64,000 nucleotides of DNA from Fen-1301 sp963786395 (GCA_963786395.1 CAWAZD010000010.1:62001-126000), one strand, 5' to 3'. Positions 47,991-57,695 are shown, numbered from the stretch's first letter. Notes: generated by a model not told the origin, from the sequence alone. Translations and numbers: made by a program.

Positions 47991-48481
47991 CTTTCGTTTT
48001 GCTTTTTCAATTCTTTTTTAAACTCAAAACCTTTAACCGGATCCCGCACAGTAAGTACAGGACAGGGAGCCTTCCTTACAACTTTTTCTGCGGTACTACC
48101 AAATAATATATGTTCAACGCCAGTGTGACCATGAGAAGCCATAATTATCAAATCAATATCTTCTTCCCTGGCTGTCTCAATTATTTCCAGGAAGGGTTTG
48201 CCTGTTTTAATAATAGATTTACACTTAATCCCTGCCGGTATTTCAGTCCTTGCAAGATTATTTAATTCTTCGAATGCCCGCTTGTCAACTTCAGTATCGA
48301 TTGAGGGAATAGCAATTTGTCCCATACTGAAATCAGGTGGATAAATGACCGGTTCCACAACATAAATTAGAACAAGATCAGCATTAAAAGAACTCACCAT
48401 TTTTACTGCATATTTTAGTGAATTCTTTGAATAGTCGGAAAAATCGATTGGGACTAAAACACGTTTGATATTAGGTTCCAT
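47987..48481 (-). CDS. Universal stress protein
   Basis: 164 residues of the UspA fold: KRVLVPIDFSDYSKNSLKYA at the start, DLIIMASHGHTGVEHILFGSTAEKVVRKAPCPVL with the ATP-binding GHTG...GS motif near the end, and a basic tail. Its end overlaps the convergent ispB stop by four bases, and its start overlaps the stop of the cNMP-binding gene upstream. Confidence 0.92.
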   Translation of the reverse strand: MEPNIKRVLVPIDFSDYSKNSLKYAVKMVSSFNADLVLIYVVEPVIYPPDFSMGQIAIPSIDTEVDKRAFEELNNLARTEIPAGIKCKSIIKTGKPFLEIIETAREEDIDLIIMASHGHTGVEHILFGSTAEKVVRKAPCPVLTVRDPVKGFEFKKELKKQNES

Positions 48482-49022
48482 ACTTACCCTCCATTTGAAG
48501 AGACTTTGACTGTATTTGAAGAAAATCTTCGTCCAATTTCCTTAACCGGGTAGTAACAATTCGGGAAATACCCTGCATTATTCTGATTCCAGGTTTGGGG
48601 AATTTTTCAATAAATTCATCCAGATCAGGCTTAAATATTATAGCAAGTTTAATATCGGTTTTTGCAATAGCCGATGCATTTCTTTTTTCACCATCAACCA
48701 GTGCCAGTTCTCCAAAAAAATCTCCTTTAGAGAAAGAAGCAAACCTTAAGCAATTTCCTTTTTCATCAGCATAAGATATTTCTACTTCACCTTCAATAAG
48801 AATATAAAGGCCTATTCCCGGGTCTCCCTGACAGAAAATGTATTCACCTGCTAAATAATGCCGGTTATGAATAATATTAGAAATTAAATTAATCTCTTTT
48901 TTGCTGAGAGCAGCAAATGCAGGGAAATTGGAAAGGGTAGATGCCTGGTCTTGTTTCTGAGCCGAAGGTTTGAATAAATTAGCCCAAAAACTGCTGTGGA
49001 CTATATCATTATTTTCATTCAT
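48471..49022 (-). CDS. Cyclic-nucleotide-binding domain protein
   Basis: About 183 residues, taking the Met at 49022 preceded by AGGAA rather than the longer frame (from 49076) that would overlap the upstream hisA-like gene. It consists of one cNMP-binding beta-roll: AGEYIFCQGDPGIGLYILIEGEVEIS, then GDFFGELALVDGEKRNASAIA with the phosphate-binding cassette Glu. There is no DNA-binding domain. It is followed by a Usp gene, so a stress-signalling role is plausible but inferred. Confidence 0.85.
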   Translation of the reverse strand: MNENNDIVHSSFWANLFKPSAQKQDQASTLSNFPAFAALSKKEINLISNIIHNRHYLAGEYIFCQGDPGIGLYILIEGEVEISYADEKGNCLRFASFSKGDFFGELALVDGEKRNASAIAKTDIKLAIIFKPDLDEFIEKFPKPGIRIMQGISRIVTTRLRKLDEDFLQIQSKSLQMEGKYGT

Positions 49023-49033
49023 ATATTTCCTAA

Positions 49034-49786
49034 TTAGTAAATATCTTTTTCGGCAACACGCCAGAGTTTCTGGCAAGGGAACCTGTTCTCATATAATGCG
49101 CGTCCAATTATTACTGAATCCAAACCGAGATGCATTACATTTTGAATATCCATTAATTCATCTTTATTTCTTACACCGCCGCTAACTGTAATCTTAGCAT
49201 TTGTAACTTCGGCAATTTTAAGACAAAGCGGTAGATTAGGTCCACCTAAAATACCGTTTCGGGAAACATCAGTGACAATAAATCTTTCCACTCCTAAATC
49301 AGACATTTTTTTTGCAAAATCAAGATAATTTAATCCTGTCTTTATTCTTCTACCTTTAATAATAAGCTGATTATCAAGAATATCAAGTCCTACTGCTATT
49401 TTTTGGGGTCCAAGATAATTTAATACTTTTTTAAATTCATCCTCGTTTTCAATTGCCATAGTACCAAGAACAATTCTGCTTATTCCGATATCCATGACTA
49501 ATTTTACATCATCCATAGTTCTTATTCCGCCTGCAAATTCGACGGGTATTATAACGGATGAGCATATATCTTCTATTATTTTAAAGTTTTTATGTGAATG
49601 TTCAGCAGCCCCATCAAAATCAACCACATGAAGCATTTTTACATTTTCAGAGCGCCAGATTAGGGCCATCTCAACCGGATCACTTCCATATTCGCTGCAG
49701 TTTAATTCAGGAATTCCCTGAACAACACGAACTGTTTTGCCGTCTTTTATATCTATTGATGGAATAACTAATAAAAAGCGTTTCAT
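49034..49786 (-). CDS. HisA/HisF-related TIM-barrel protein
   Basis: 250 residues with the half-barrel pattern of HisA: IPSIDIKDGKTVRVVQG, MLHVVDFDGA, VEFAGGIRTMDDV, GTMAIEN, GLDILDNQLIIKG, TDVSRNGILGGPN, and ISVSGG-like ITVSGGVRN. HisA isomerises ProFAR in histidine synthesis, but no other his gene is nearby and the gene lies with regulatory genes, so a HisA-related role outside that pathway is possible. It is first in the unit with the cNMP-binding and Usp genes. Confidence 0.8.
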   Translation of the reverse strand: MKRFLLVIPSIDIKDGKTVRVVQGIPELNCSEYGSDPVEMALIWRSENVKMLHVVDFDGAAEHSHKNFKIIEDICSSVIIPVEFAGGIRTMDDVKLVMDIGISRIVLGTMAIENEDEFKKVLNYLGPQKIAVGLDILDNQLIIKGRRIKTGLNYLDFAKKMSDLGVERFIVTDVSRNGILGGPNLPLCLKIAEVTNAKITVSGGVRNKDELMDIQNVMHLGLDSVIIGRALYENRFPCQKLWRVAEKDIY

Positions 49787-49943
49787 TTATTTCACTTTAT
49801 AACATAAAAATAATCATTTGTAAACTAAAAATAAATTTAGTCAAAAAGTATTGGAAATATACATATTTTCAAAGTTGGGTTAGTTTCTTTGAAAATGAAC
49901 GAATTTCTTGACTTTTCTTTGTTTATTGTCCATATTTCGTCCA

Positions 49944-50777
49944 ATGAGCAAAGAATTTATCCTGAATACCAAATTAAGTAATACTTTAAGGGTTTCCACC
50001 TTTGGTATTGAAAACATATCTAATTCGCCATGTATTATCTTGGTTCACGGATTCAAGGGCTTCAAGGATTGGGGCTTCTGGCCGCTAATGGGCGAGTATT
50101 TTGCTAAGAATGGTTATTTTGTGCTTTCATTTAATTTTTCACATAATGGTGTCGGTAATAATCAGTTCGAATTCACTGAACTCGATAAATTTGCAGAAAA
50201 TACATTCTCACTTGAAATAAGTGAACTTTCCGAATTAATAGATGCTTATAGAAACAATTATTTCGGAAAGACCGAAAATAAGAAGATTGGTGTTATAGGT
50301 CATAGTAGGGGAGGAGCAGTTTCTGTTTTAACGACATTGTTAAATGAGAATATAAACGCCTTAGTCATGTGGGCATCTGTTGCCAAGCTTGACCGTTATT
50401 CCGAAAGACAGAAACAGAAATGGAGAAAAGAAGGAGTATTTCAAGTACAGAATACCAGAACAAAACAAGTTATGCGTTTAAATATCTCTCTTCTTGAGGA
50501 TATTGAAAAACAAAAGTCAGGTTTGCTGAATATTGAAGAAGCAGTATCCAGGTTTAAAAGACCATTATTAATAGCTCATGGCGATCAGGATCTTGCAGTT
50601 CCTGTTAAAGAAGCAGAGCTTCTTTATTCATGGTCTGATAAATCTCAAACCGAACTATTTATAATTCCAGGTACCGGGCATACGTTTGGAATGCAGCATC
50701 CGGATGCCGGCTCAAATGTTAAGTTTGATACTCTGATAAATAAAACATTGATATTTTTTAATAAAAATCTACATTGA
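49944..50777 (+). CDS. Alpha/beta hydrolase
   Basis: About 277 residues from the ATG at 49944; a longer TTG frame (49908) adds only 12 residues without a clear ribosome-binding site. The fold marks are ILVHGFKGFKDWGFWPLM (oxyanion loop), the nucleophile GHSRGGAV, DQDLAVPV for the acid and PGTGHTFGM for the His. No signal peptide. It resembles dienelactone-hydrolase-like or prolyl-peptidase-like cytoplasmic esterases; the substrate is not known. It is followed 7 bp later by bioY. Confidence 0.8.
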   Translation: MSKEFILNTKLSNTLRVSTFGIENISNSPCIILVHGFKGFKDWGFWPLMGEYFAKNGYFVLSFNFSHNGVGNNQFEFTELDKFAENTFSLEISELSELIDAYRNNYFGKTENKKIGVIGHSRGGAVSVLTTLLNENINALVMWASVAKLDRYSERQKQKWRKEGVFQVQNTRTKQVMRLNISLLEDIEKQKSGLLNIEEAVSRFKRPLLIAHGDQDLAVPVKEAELLYSWSDKSQTELFIIPGTGHTFGMQHPDAGSNVKFDTLINKTLIFFNKNLH

Positions 50778-50784
50778 GGATTAT

Positions 50785-51345
50785 ATGATTACCAAAGCCG
50801 CTATTTTTCCTAAATATATTACTGACATCGTAACATCAAAACTATTTGGTATTATTTCATTTACGCTGCTTACAGCGTTTGCCGCGCAATTATCAATTCC
50901 AGTAAAACCGGTGCCTTTTACTCTACAGACTGTAATGGTTGTTCTGGCAGGGGCATTTTTAGGAGCGAGAAATGGAGCTTACAGCCAAATACTTTATCTG
51001 TTAGCGGGTAGTCTGGGATTCCCTGTTTTCGCAGGAGCATCATTAGGATTTATGCAGTTATTCGGTCCAACAGGTGGTTATTTATTATCATTTCCTATAG
51101 CAGCTTTTATTTCCGGCTATATGATTGAAAAGAACCAAAGCTACTTATTTGTTACTCTTTCAATGCTAATAGCCAATTTATTCATTTTACTTATGGGGAC
51201 ATTATTCCTGAATACTTTGTACATTAAAAATATATTCGAGTCATTAAAGTTCGGCGCTGCCATTTTTTCAATCTGGACAGTAGTTAAGTTATTCCTAACG
51301 GTCAACATTTATTATTTCGTTAAGAAACCCCATAAAACAGTTTAA
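50785..51345 (+). CDS. bioY: Biotin transporter S-component BioY
   Basis: 186 residues with six membrane helices and the BioY signature IPVKPVPFTLQTVMVVLAG...GARNG, then LYLLAGSLGFPVFAG and GPTGGYLLSFPIAAFISGY. It is the membrane binding subunit of a biotin importer. No ECF ATPase genes are adjacent, so it uses a shared module or works alone. The next gene starts 6 bp downstream. Confidence 0.93.
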   Translation: MITKAAIFPKYITDIVTSKLFGIISFTLLTAFAAQLSIPVKPVPFTLQTVMVVLAGAFLGARNGAYSQILYLLAGSLGFPVFAGASLGFMQLFGPTGGYLLSFPIAAFISGYMIEKNQSYLFVTLSMLIANLFILLMGTLFLNTLYIKNIFESLKFGAAIFSIWTVVKLFLTVNIYYFVKKPHKTV

Positions 51346-51351
51346 GCTTTA

Positions 51352-53349
51352 ATGACAATAAAGAATATAATATTCATAATAGTCTTCTTATTATCAGCCG
51401 TATTTTTCTGGTATAGCTGCAGTAACCTTATCCGGCGAATGTTTGTGGCGAAAAAGAAAGACGACCGTTTTGATAACCCCGGAAGCAGATTAGCCCGCAC
51501 CTGGAAGATTGCATTTCTGCAAACTAAATTAATGCGTGACCCTAAAGCAGGGATACTCCATATATTTATTTTCTGGGGATTTGTACTTTTTATTTTTGCT
51601 GTCCTTGAAACTATTATTCAGGGATTTTATTCACCTTTCAGTCTCTCTTTTTTAGGACCCGTTTATTCGGTTATTACTGTTATCGAAGATGTTTTCGGCA
51701 TACTTGTAATTTGTTCTGTTCTTTATGCATTATACAGAAGGTACATTATACACGTACCCCGTCTTGAAGTAGACAAACATGGGAAAATAGATGCAGCTAT
51801 AATTCTTATTCTCATCATGTTTGTGTGCATTTTCATGTATGGTGAAAATATTTCACTGGTTGCAAAGGATGGTTTTGTTTTAGCCGGATACGAAGTAAGA
51901 CCGGTTTCGGCATTTCTAAGTCCTATTATTTTCAGTAGTCCCGCAACCGCAGCTTTATTTTACGAAATATTCTGGTGGGGGCACATTTTAGTTATTTTAA
52001 CCTTTCTGAATATTCTTCCATACTCAAAGCATCTCCATGTCCTAACATCAATCCCCAACACTTATTTTGCTAAGTCAGAGGAAATCAGGAATAATATAAG
52101 CGTATTAAATCTTGATGATGAAAATGCTTTGTCATTCGGAGCTGCTGATATTGAACAGTTATCCTGGAAACAATTGCTTGACGGATATTCATGTACGGAA
52201 TGCGGCAGGTGTACTGCTTCCTGTCCCGCAAATACAGTTGGTAAAACTTTATCTCCACGCAAGATTATTGTTGATATCAGAAAAAGGACAAAGGATAAAG
52301 CAGCATTGGTATTAGCGGGTATTACAGAAGGCGAGATTTTTCAGAAGACACTGGTTCACGACTACATATCAGATAAAGAACTGTGGCAATGTACAACATG
52401 CATGGCATGTGTTCAGGAATGCCCTGTAATGATTGAACATCTTGATTCTATTATAGACATGAGGCGCAACCTCGTATTGACTGAATCCCAGTTTCCTTCA
52501 AACCTTAATAATGTTTTCAAGAGTCTTGAAACAAATTATACTCCATGGGCTTTTAATCAGGCTGACAGGGCTGATTGGGCTGAAGGAATGAACATTAAAA
52601 CAATGGCAGATGACCGGAATGGGGAAATATTATTTTGGGTTGGATGCGCGGGGTCTTATGATGCCCGTTATAAAAAAGTTACCCAGGCATTTGCAAAACT
52701 AATGCAAAAAGCCAATATTGAATTTAGAATTCTTGGCACTGAGGAGAAGTGTAACGGTGATACTGCCAGGCGTCTCGGTAATGAATACCTTGCTCAGATG
52801 TTGATGAAAGAAAACATTGAGACTTTAAATAATTATGGGGTTCAGAAAATTGTTACTGCCTGCCCGCATTGTTTCAATTCATTAAAGAATGAATACAAAC
52901 AATTCGGCGGTAATTATGAAGTAATTCATCATTCACAGTTCATTGAAAATCTACTTGAATCAGGAAAACTTGAGTTAAATGAAGAAGCAGTAAGTTCCAA
53001 AATCACTTACCATGATTCTTGTTATCTCGGAAGATACAATTCAATTTACGATTCACCGAGGAATACAATTAATAAGATCAGAGGGATCGAACTCGTTGAA
53101 ATGAAAAGAAATAAAAGTAAGGGATTCTGTTGCGGAGCCGGCGGAGGCAGGATGTTTCTTGAAGATGAGGAAGGCGGCAGAATAAACGAAGAGCGTACAT
53201 CTGAAGCACTGTCTACCGGTGCAGAAACAATCGCGTCCGCTTGTCCTTTCTGTATGACAATGATGACAGACGGAGTTAAACATTTTGATAAAACTGAGGA
53301 AGTTTCGGTAAAAGATATTGCAGAAATTGTTCTCAAATATTCTAAATAA
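51352..53349 (+). CDS. Membrane-bound Fe-S oxidoreductase with CCG domains (HdrD/GlpC-like)
   Basis: 665 residues. The first 240 contain four or five membrane helices of the nitrate-reductase-gamma/HdrE type. Then come two [4Fe-4S] motifs, CTECGRCTASCP (from about residue 281) and CTTCMACVQECP (from about 347). Two CCG domains follow: CPHCFNSLKNEY, and HDSC...GFCCGAGGGRMF with CPFCMTMM. Such fusions pass electrons between a quinone pool and a cytoplasmic partner, often an electron-transfer flavoprotein or lactate/acyl-CoA dehydrogenase. The partner is not in the window. Confidence 0.88.
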   Translation: MTIKNIIFIIVFLLSAVFFWYSCSNLIRRMFVAKKKDDRFDNPGSRLARTWKIAFLQTKLMRDPKAGILHIFIFWGFVLFIFAVLETIIQGFYSPFSLSFLGPVYSVITVIEDVFGILVICSVLYALYRRYIIHVPRLEVDKHGKIDAAIILILIMFVCIFMYGENISLVAKDGFVLAGYEVRPVSAFLSPIIFSSPATAALFYEIFWWGHILVILTFLNILPYSKHLHVLTSIPNTYFAKSEEIRNNISVLNLDDENALSFGAADIEQLSWKQLLDGYSCTECGRCTASCPANTVGKTLSPRKIIVDIRKRTKDKAALVLAGITEGEIFQKTLVHDYISDKELWQCTTCMACVQECPVMIEHLDSIIDMRRNLVLTESQFPSNLNNVFKSLETNYTPWAFNQADRADWAEGMNIKTMADDRNGEILFWVGCAGSYDARYKKVTQAFAKLMQKANIEFRILGTEEKCNGDTARRLGNEYLAQMLMKENIETLNNYGVQKIVTACPHCFNSLKNEYKQFGGNYEVIHHSQFIENLLESGKLELNEEAVSSKITYHDSCYLGRYNSIYDSPRNTINKIRGIELVEMKRNKSKGFCCGAGGGRMFLEDEEGGRINEERTSEALSTGAETIASACPFCMTMMTDGVKHFDKTEEVSVKDIAEIVLKYSK

Positions 53350-53378
53350 TCATTCATCAACTAAACTAGGAGGTACTA

Positions 53379-53570
53379 ATGAACAAATACGAAGAACTTT
53401 TGCAGGCAGTCAGAAATCTTGAAGTAGATTTCCAAAAATTCTATACAAAAGGTCAAGCTGCTGCCGGTACGCGTTTACGCAAGGGTTTAAGCGATCTTAG
53501 AAAACTTGCGCAGGAAGCTCGCAAGGAAATTCAAGAGACAAAAGCTCAGAGAAAAACTGAAAAAGCTTAA
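53379..53570 (+). CDS. Histone-H1-like small basic protein
   Basis: 63 residues with an AGGAGG box in front. The middle and end are Lys/Arg- and Ala-rich (GTRLRKGLSDLRKLAQEARKE, TKAQRKTEKA), matching the Hc1-like/histone H1-like protein of Bacteroidota. It probably binds DNA as a nucleoid protein. It is followed 48 bp later by a strong terminator. Confidence 0.8.
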   Translation: MNKYEELLQAVRNLEVDFQKFYTKGQAAAGTRLRKGLSDLRKLAQEARKEIQETKAQRKTEKA

Positions 53571-53617
53571 TTCTCTTAGCTGAATAAGTATCAGCAAAAG
53601 GGGTTGAACAATTTCCT

Positions 53618-53645
53618 GGTGGTCGCGGACTACTCCGTGACCACC
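53618..53645 (+). terminator. Terminator after the histone-like gene
   Basis: GGTGGTCGCGGA-CTAC-TCCGTGACCACC, paired at 11 of 12 positions, then ATCTATTTATTTATAG. A stable GC-rich stem ends the unit. Confidence 0.8.
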
Positions 53646-53928
53646 ATCTATTTATTTATAGTTTTGACCAGTTAGAATTTCTTTTACATCAAAATTTATT
53701 TTATCTATTGACATTTAAATGAGAATATTTTAAATTATTTAATTGTAAATGAGATAATTCTTCCTTCAAAACCCAGAGAATCCTGAAGTTATTTACCCGC
53801 TAAAGACCTGCTAAATCCCGCTAAATACCCGCTAAAATAAGGAATACACCATATTTAGAAATGGTCTAGACAGTACCATCCTAAACCCGGTATAAGCTTA
53901 TAGGCAACTTGCAGATTGGGGGAATAAT
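53646..53928. other. Intergenic region with four CCCGCTAAAT repeats
   Basis: No gene visible. The tandem units at 53796-53837 are the main feature. The last 40 bp hold a GGGGG box before the ATG of the CapA-like gene. Confidence 0.6.
53796..53837. repeat. Four tandem 10-11 bp units CCCGCTAAAT
   Basis: CCCGCTAAAGA, CCTGCTAAAT, CCCGCTAAATA and CCCGCTAAAA lie end to end. The GCTAAA core is shared with units near 28.6 and 28.8 kb. Confidence 0.8.
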
Positions 53929-55104
53929 ATGTTTTATGTACAGAATTTCAATAATTTGGCTATATTTTATTTTATGAATAAAATAATTCTTCCCATATTA
54001 TCATTAATATTCTTCTTTTCCCCCCCCGCACATATTCATTTATCTCCTGCAACCGGATTTCCACAAACAATAAAAGACTCTATAGTAACCATTAGAATTG
54101 CAGTTACCGGCGATATTATGTGCCATTCGCAGGAATACAGGACATCCACAGTCGCCAGCGACAGTTTTGATTTTTCTCCATCGTTTCAATATATAAAACC
54201 ATACCTGAAGGATGCTGATTTTACAATCGGCAACCTTGAAACTATTACCGCAGGTAAAAAGAATATTTATTCCGGTTATCCTTTCTTTAATTCACCCGAC
54301 CAGTTTATACGTGATATAAAAAATACGGGATTTACTCTTGTTACTACATCCAATAATCATGCATTGGATAGGGGAGAGGCAGGCGTCAGAAGTACCATTG
54401 ACAACCTGATAAAATCAAATCTTAATTATACCGGAACTTTCACTTCTCAGAAGGACCGTGACTCCATCAGAATATTTAATATTAAAGGGATCAGAATTTC
54501 AATCCTTTCATACACATACGGTACAAATGGCAACCCGGTACCCCGAGGCAGAAAGTATATAATCAACCTGATAGATGAAAATCTGATTGCTCAGGATATC
54601 TCAAATGCCCGTAAATCGGGTGCGGAACTGGTTGTGGTTTATTACCACTTCGGTCAGGAATATAAACGTGAACCCGTACAAGAACAGATTGATTTAGTGA
54701 ATAAAACCAAACAGCTTGGAGCAGATATTATTCTTGGCGGGCACCCTCATGTTATTGAACCCATGGAGTATTACAAAACATACAACGCAAAACTGGATAC
54801 AGGTTTTGTTATTTATTCTCTGGGTAACTTCATATCTGCCCAGAGGTGGAGATATTCGGATGCCGGAGTTATTCTGTATCTAAATATCTCAAAGGATCTA
54901 AGGAATGATTCTCTATGGATTTCATCAGTTGAAAAACTCCCCACCTGGGTATATAAAGGATTAATAGATAAAAGAACCCGTTATGTTGTTCTGCCTGCTA
55001 AGGACTACAGTAATTTTCCGTTCCTTAAAGCACCGGATTTGATTAAAATAAAACAAGCTCTATTCGATACAAAGTTTATTTTAAAACTACCTTATTCTAA
55101 GTGA
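53929..55104 (+). CDS. CapA-family poly-gamma-glutamate-type metallophosphatase
   Basis: 391 residues. The first ATG has a GGGGG box six bases upstream; a later Met (53974) would start a cleaner signal peptide, MNKIILPILSLIFFFSPP. Motifs of the CapA calcineurin-like fold are AVTGDIMCHSQE, DADFTIGNLE, LVTTSNNHALDRGEAG and GGHPHVIEPMEYY, with metal ligands in each. CapA proteins work in polyglutamate capsule synthesis, but many homologues are phosphatases of unknown use. The capB/capC partners are absent. Confidence 0.85.
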   Translation: MFYVQNFNNLAIFYFMNKIILPILSLIFFFSPPAHIHLSPATGFPQTIKDSIVTIRIAVTGDIMCHSQEYRTSTVASDSFDFSPSFQYIKPYLKDADFTIGNLETITAGKKNIYSGYPFFNSPDQFIRDIKNTGFTLVTTSNNHALDRGEAGVRSTIDNLIKSNLNYTGTFTSQKDRDSIRIFNIKGIRISILSYTYGTNGNPVPRGRKYIINLIDENLIAQDISNARKSGAELVVVYYHFGQEYKREPVQEQIDLVNKTKQLGADIILGGHPHVIEPMEYYKTYNAKLDTGFVIYSLGNFISAQRWRYSDAGVILYLNISKDLRNDSLWISSVEKLPTWVYKGLIDKRTRYVVLPAKDYSNFPFLKAPDLIKIKQALFDTKFILKLPYSK

Positions 55105-55307
55105 AACTACCGAAGAATCGCACATCAATCCTCCTATTATCAGCCGCGTTCAAGCTTATTAAACAGTTCTTTCCGATATTCATAAAAAAGGATGTAAAAC
55201 AGCAAGCAAATTCTTCCGGACTTTCTTTGTCATCAATTTCATCCGCTTCAACAGATAGAATAAGCGGCGGCACATTTCTAACTCTTACGCTAAAGAAAAA
55301 CTTTTAA
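55101..55307 (+). CDS. Hypothetical 68-residue ORF
   Basis: Starts at a GTG overlapping the CapA-like stop. MKLPKNRTSILLLSAAFKL is weakly amphipathic and the rest is Ser/Leu-rich with no known domain. There is no ribosome-binding site beyond the overlap, and the sequence may be non-coding. Confidence 0.2.
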   Translation: MKLPKNRTSILLLSAAFKLIKQFFPIFIKKDVKQQANSSGLSLSSISSASTDRISGGTFLTLTLKKNF

Positions 55308-55400
55308 GACAGACAGCACCGGAAAACATACGAAGAATTTCCTGTTTTTAAACATATTAAATTACTATTTTAACCGGATTATTAAGAAACGAATGGAAAT

Positions 55401-57515
55401 ATGTTAAGAGCTATTAGGGAATACTTTATCCCCCCGGTTTTCGGCGAGGATCAGGAAAAAACCAACACTACACGCATCCTTTTCCTGGTATTAAAATTCT
55501 ATATTTATTTTTCCGTGCTCATGTTGATCGGGGATGTTTTTCTGTTTATTAGAAAGCTTGAAATTCTTGTCGTTGTTTTATTTATACTTCTGGTTCTTAC
55601 TATTACATATTCATTTGCTCACAGGGGAAAGATTCGCCAGGCAAGTATTTTTATAATAGTTTTCCTATGGTTATTGTTCACGCCGGTTATCTGGCTTGGG
55701 GGAGGAATTGGAAGTATAATAATAGTTATATACCTGGTACTTGCAATTCTTGCGGGTTTACTACTTGGAAGCAGGGCATCCATAATAGTTGCATTAGCCA
55801 GCTGCATCACGCTTTTTGTGATGTATTTCCTGGAAACCAATGGTATAAAGCCTTTTTATTTTTTCCCTTTGCAGCTTTCTGTTAAACTTTTTGTATGGTG
55901 TATGGCATTCACAATTGTTGTTCCTCTGATTACACTTGCCACGCAGATATTAAGAGAATCGCTTGAATTTAAACGGAAAGAAGTAGAAGAACGAAACCTG
56001 GTTGAAAAAGCATTACGGGAGAGTGAAAAGAAGTACAGGGACATATTCGAAAATGTGCAGGATGTGTTTTTCAGGGTAAACCTGGAAGGGGTTATTGTGG
56101 AATTAAGCCCTTCAATAATGCAGTATTCAGGCTATTCAAGGGAGGAATTGATTGGTAAGCCGGTTGATATGGTTTATTATTATCAGGAGGATAGGGATGT
56201 ATTTGTGAATAAAATTCTTGTCAACGATATATTAACTGATACAGAACTGCTATTGAAAGACAAATGGGGCAATCTAAAAATTACTTTAGCCACTGCTCAT
56301 AAATTATTTGATTTAAACGGGAACATTATCGGTTTTGAGGGATCATTACATGATATCACCGAGCGCAAGAAAATAGAAGCAGATCTGGTTGAAAGTGAAG
56401 AGAAGATGCGAATGATAATAGAAGGCACATCCTATCTATTTTTCTATACACAGGATAAAGATGCAATTGTTACATATGTATCTCCATCAGTAGAAAATAT
56501 TACGGGTCATACTGTTGAAGAATGGCTCGGTCAAAAACACTGGTTCACCACAGATTCAGGAATAAACAATAACGCCAGGAATAAAACCCACTCGCACCTG
56601 AGAGGTGAAATTGATACTGCTACTATATTATTGGAAATCAGGCATGCGGACGGGCATAACATTCTACTTGAAGTTTACGAAACTCCGGTATTTAAGGATG
56701 ATAAAGTTGTGGGACTTCATGGTATTGCTCACGATATTACAGCTCGTAAAAAAGCAGAAGATGATCTTATAGCAAACGAAGCCCTGTTAATTGCAGCCAG
56801 GGATAAAGCAGAAGAGATGAGCCGGCTTAAGACATCCATTCTCAATAACATGAGTCATGAACTTCGTACACCTCTAATTGGAATTATGGGATTTGCTGAG
56901 ATACTTGAAACTGAAATTGAGGATCCTGCACTTAAGAATATGGTATCCCTTATATCACGTGGTGGAAAGAGACTGTCAGAAACATTGAACATGATACTCG
57001 ATCTCTCCAAAATTGAAGCGGAAAAACTAACTGTAATGTACAAGAGTATTAATCTTTCGGAGGTAACAAAGCATGGAACAGCTATATATGAAGGTGCAGC
57101 TAAATTAAAAGGGCTGACTTTAAATACCATAGTAAAAGAAGACTGTATGACAGTCAAAACCGATGAAAGGCTATACTCACAAATTCTTGATAACCTTGTA
57201 AATAATGCTGTTAAATTTACCAATACTGGCAGTGTTAATGTTTTGCTTCAGAAAGAAGAAAGACCATTTAATGGAACAGCAAAACAATTCGCAATACTAA
57301 AAGTAATTGATACAGGCATCGGTGTGGCTCCTGAGAATTTTAATTTTATCTTTGAAGAATACAGGCAGGTAAGTTCAGGGCTAAGCCGATCATTTCAAGG
57401 GACGGGACTTGGCTTAACAATAACAAAGCGGTTTGTAGAAATACTTGGGGGAGAAATAACCGTAGAAAGTAAACTCGGAGCAGGCACCACATTCACGGTG
57501 GCAATACCAATTTAA
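55401..57515 (+). CDS. Membrane hybrid-length sensor kinase with two PAS domains
   Basis: 704 residues. It opens with a cytoplasmic AIREYFIPPVFGEDQEKT segment, then six membrane helices (about 28-190), a coiled linker, PAS 1 (FENVQDVFFRVNLEGVIVE...DITERKK), PAS 2 (SYLFFYTQDKDAIVTYVS...DITARKK), the HisKA box NNMSHELRTPLIG with His486, and an HATPase domain with NNAVKF, DTGIGVAP and GTGLGLTITKRF. No receiver domain. A paralog lacking both PAS domains follows at 57696. Confidence 0.93.
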   Translation: MLRAIREYFIPPVFGEDQEKTNTTRILFLVLKFYIYFSVLMLIGDVFLFIRKLEILVVVLFILLVLTITYSFAHRGKIRQASIFIIVFLWLLFTPVIWLGGGIGSIIIVIYLVLAILAGLLLGSRASIIVALASCITLFVMYFLETNGIKPFYFFPLQLSVKLFVWCMAFTIVVPLITLATQILRESLEFKRKEVEERNLVEKALRESEKKYRDIFENVQDVFFRVNLEGVIVELSPSIMQYSGYSREELIGKPVDMVYYYQEDRDVFVNKILVNDILTDTELLLKDKWGNLKITLATAHKLFDLNGNIIGFEGSLHDITERKKIEADLVESEEKMRMIIEGTSYLFFYTQDKDAIVTYVSPSVENITGHTVEEWLGQKHWFTTDSGINNNARNKTHSHLRGEIDTATILLEIRHADGHNILLEVYETPVFKDDKVVGLHGIAHDITARKKAEDDLIANEALLIAARDKAEEMSRLKTSILNNMSHELRTPLIGIMGFAEILETEIEDPALKNMVSLISRGGKRLSETLNMILDLSKIEAEKLTVMYKSINLSEVTKHGTAIYEGAAKLKGLTLNTIVKEDCMTVKTDERLYSQILDNLVNNAVKFTNTGSVNVLLQKEERPFNGTAKQFAILKVIDTGIGVAPENFNFIFEEYRQVSSGLSRSFQGTGLGLTITKRFVEILGGEITVESKLGAGTTFTVAIPI

Positions 57516-57695
57516 CTTATTAGCCTTTTAAAGTACAAGCATTCTTATTTCCCAGCCAATACTGAATATGCGTTCAGTATGAAAAACTTCGTGGTTTTAT
57601 CCAGGCTACAGAGCAACATTCCGGACAAAAAATACACTATTTTAATACAATATAAATAACTATTTTTATATATTTCATCTAATAATATAATTCAT

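Noticed and set aside
48471..49076. Longer cNMP-binding protein starting at 49076
   Set aside because: It would overlap the upstream HisA-related gene by 43 bases. The Met at 49022 has an AGGAA box and begins a normal domain lead-in.
53379..53837. CRISPR array at the CCCGCTAAAT tandem units
   Set aside because: Units are 10-11 bp and contiguous with no spacers, and no cas genes are present.
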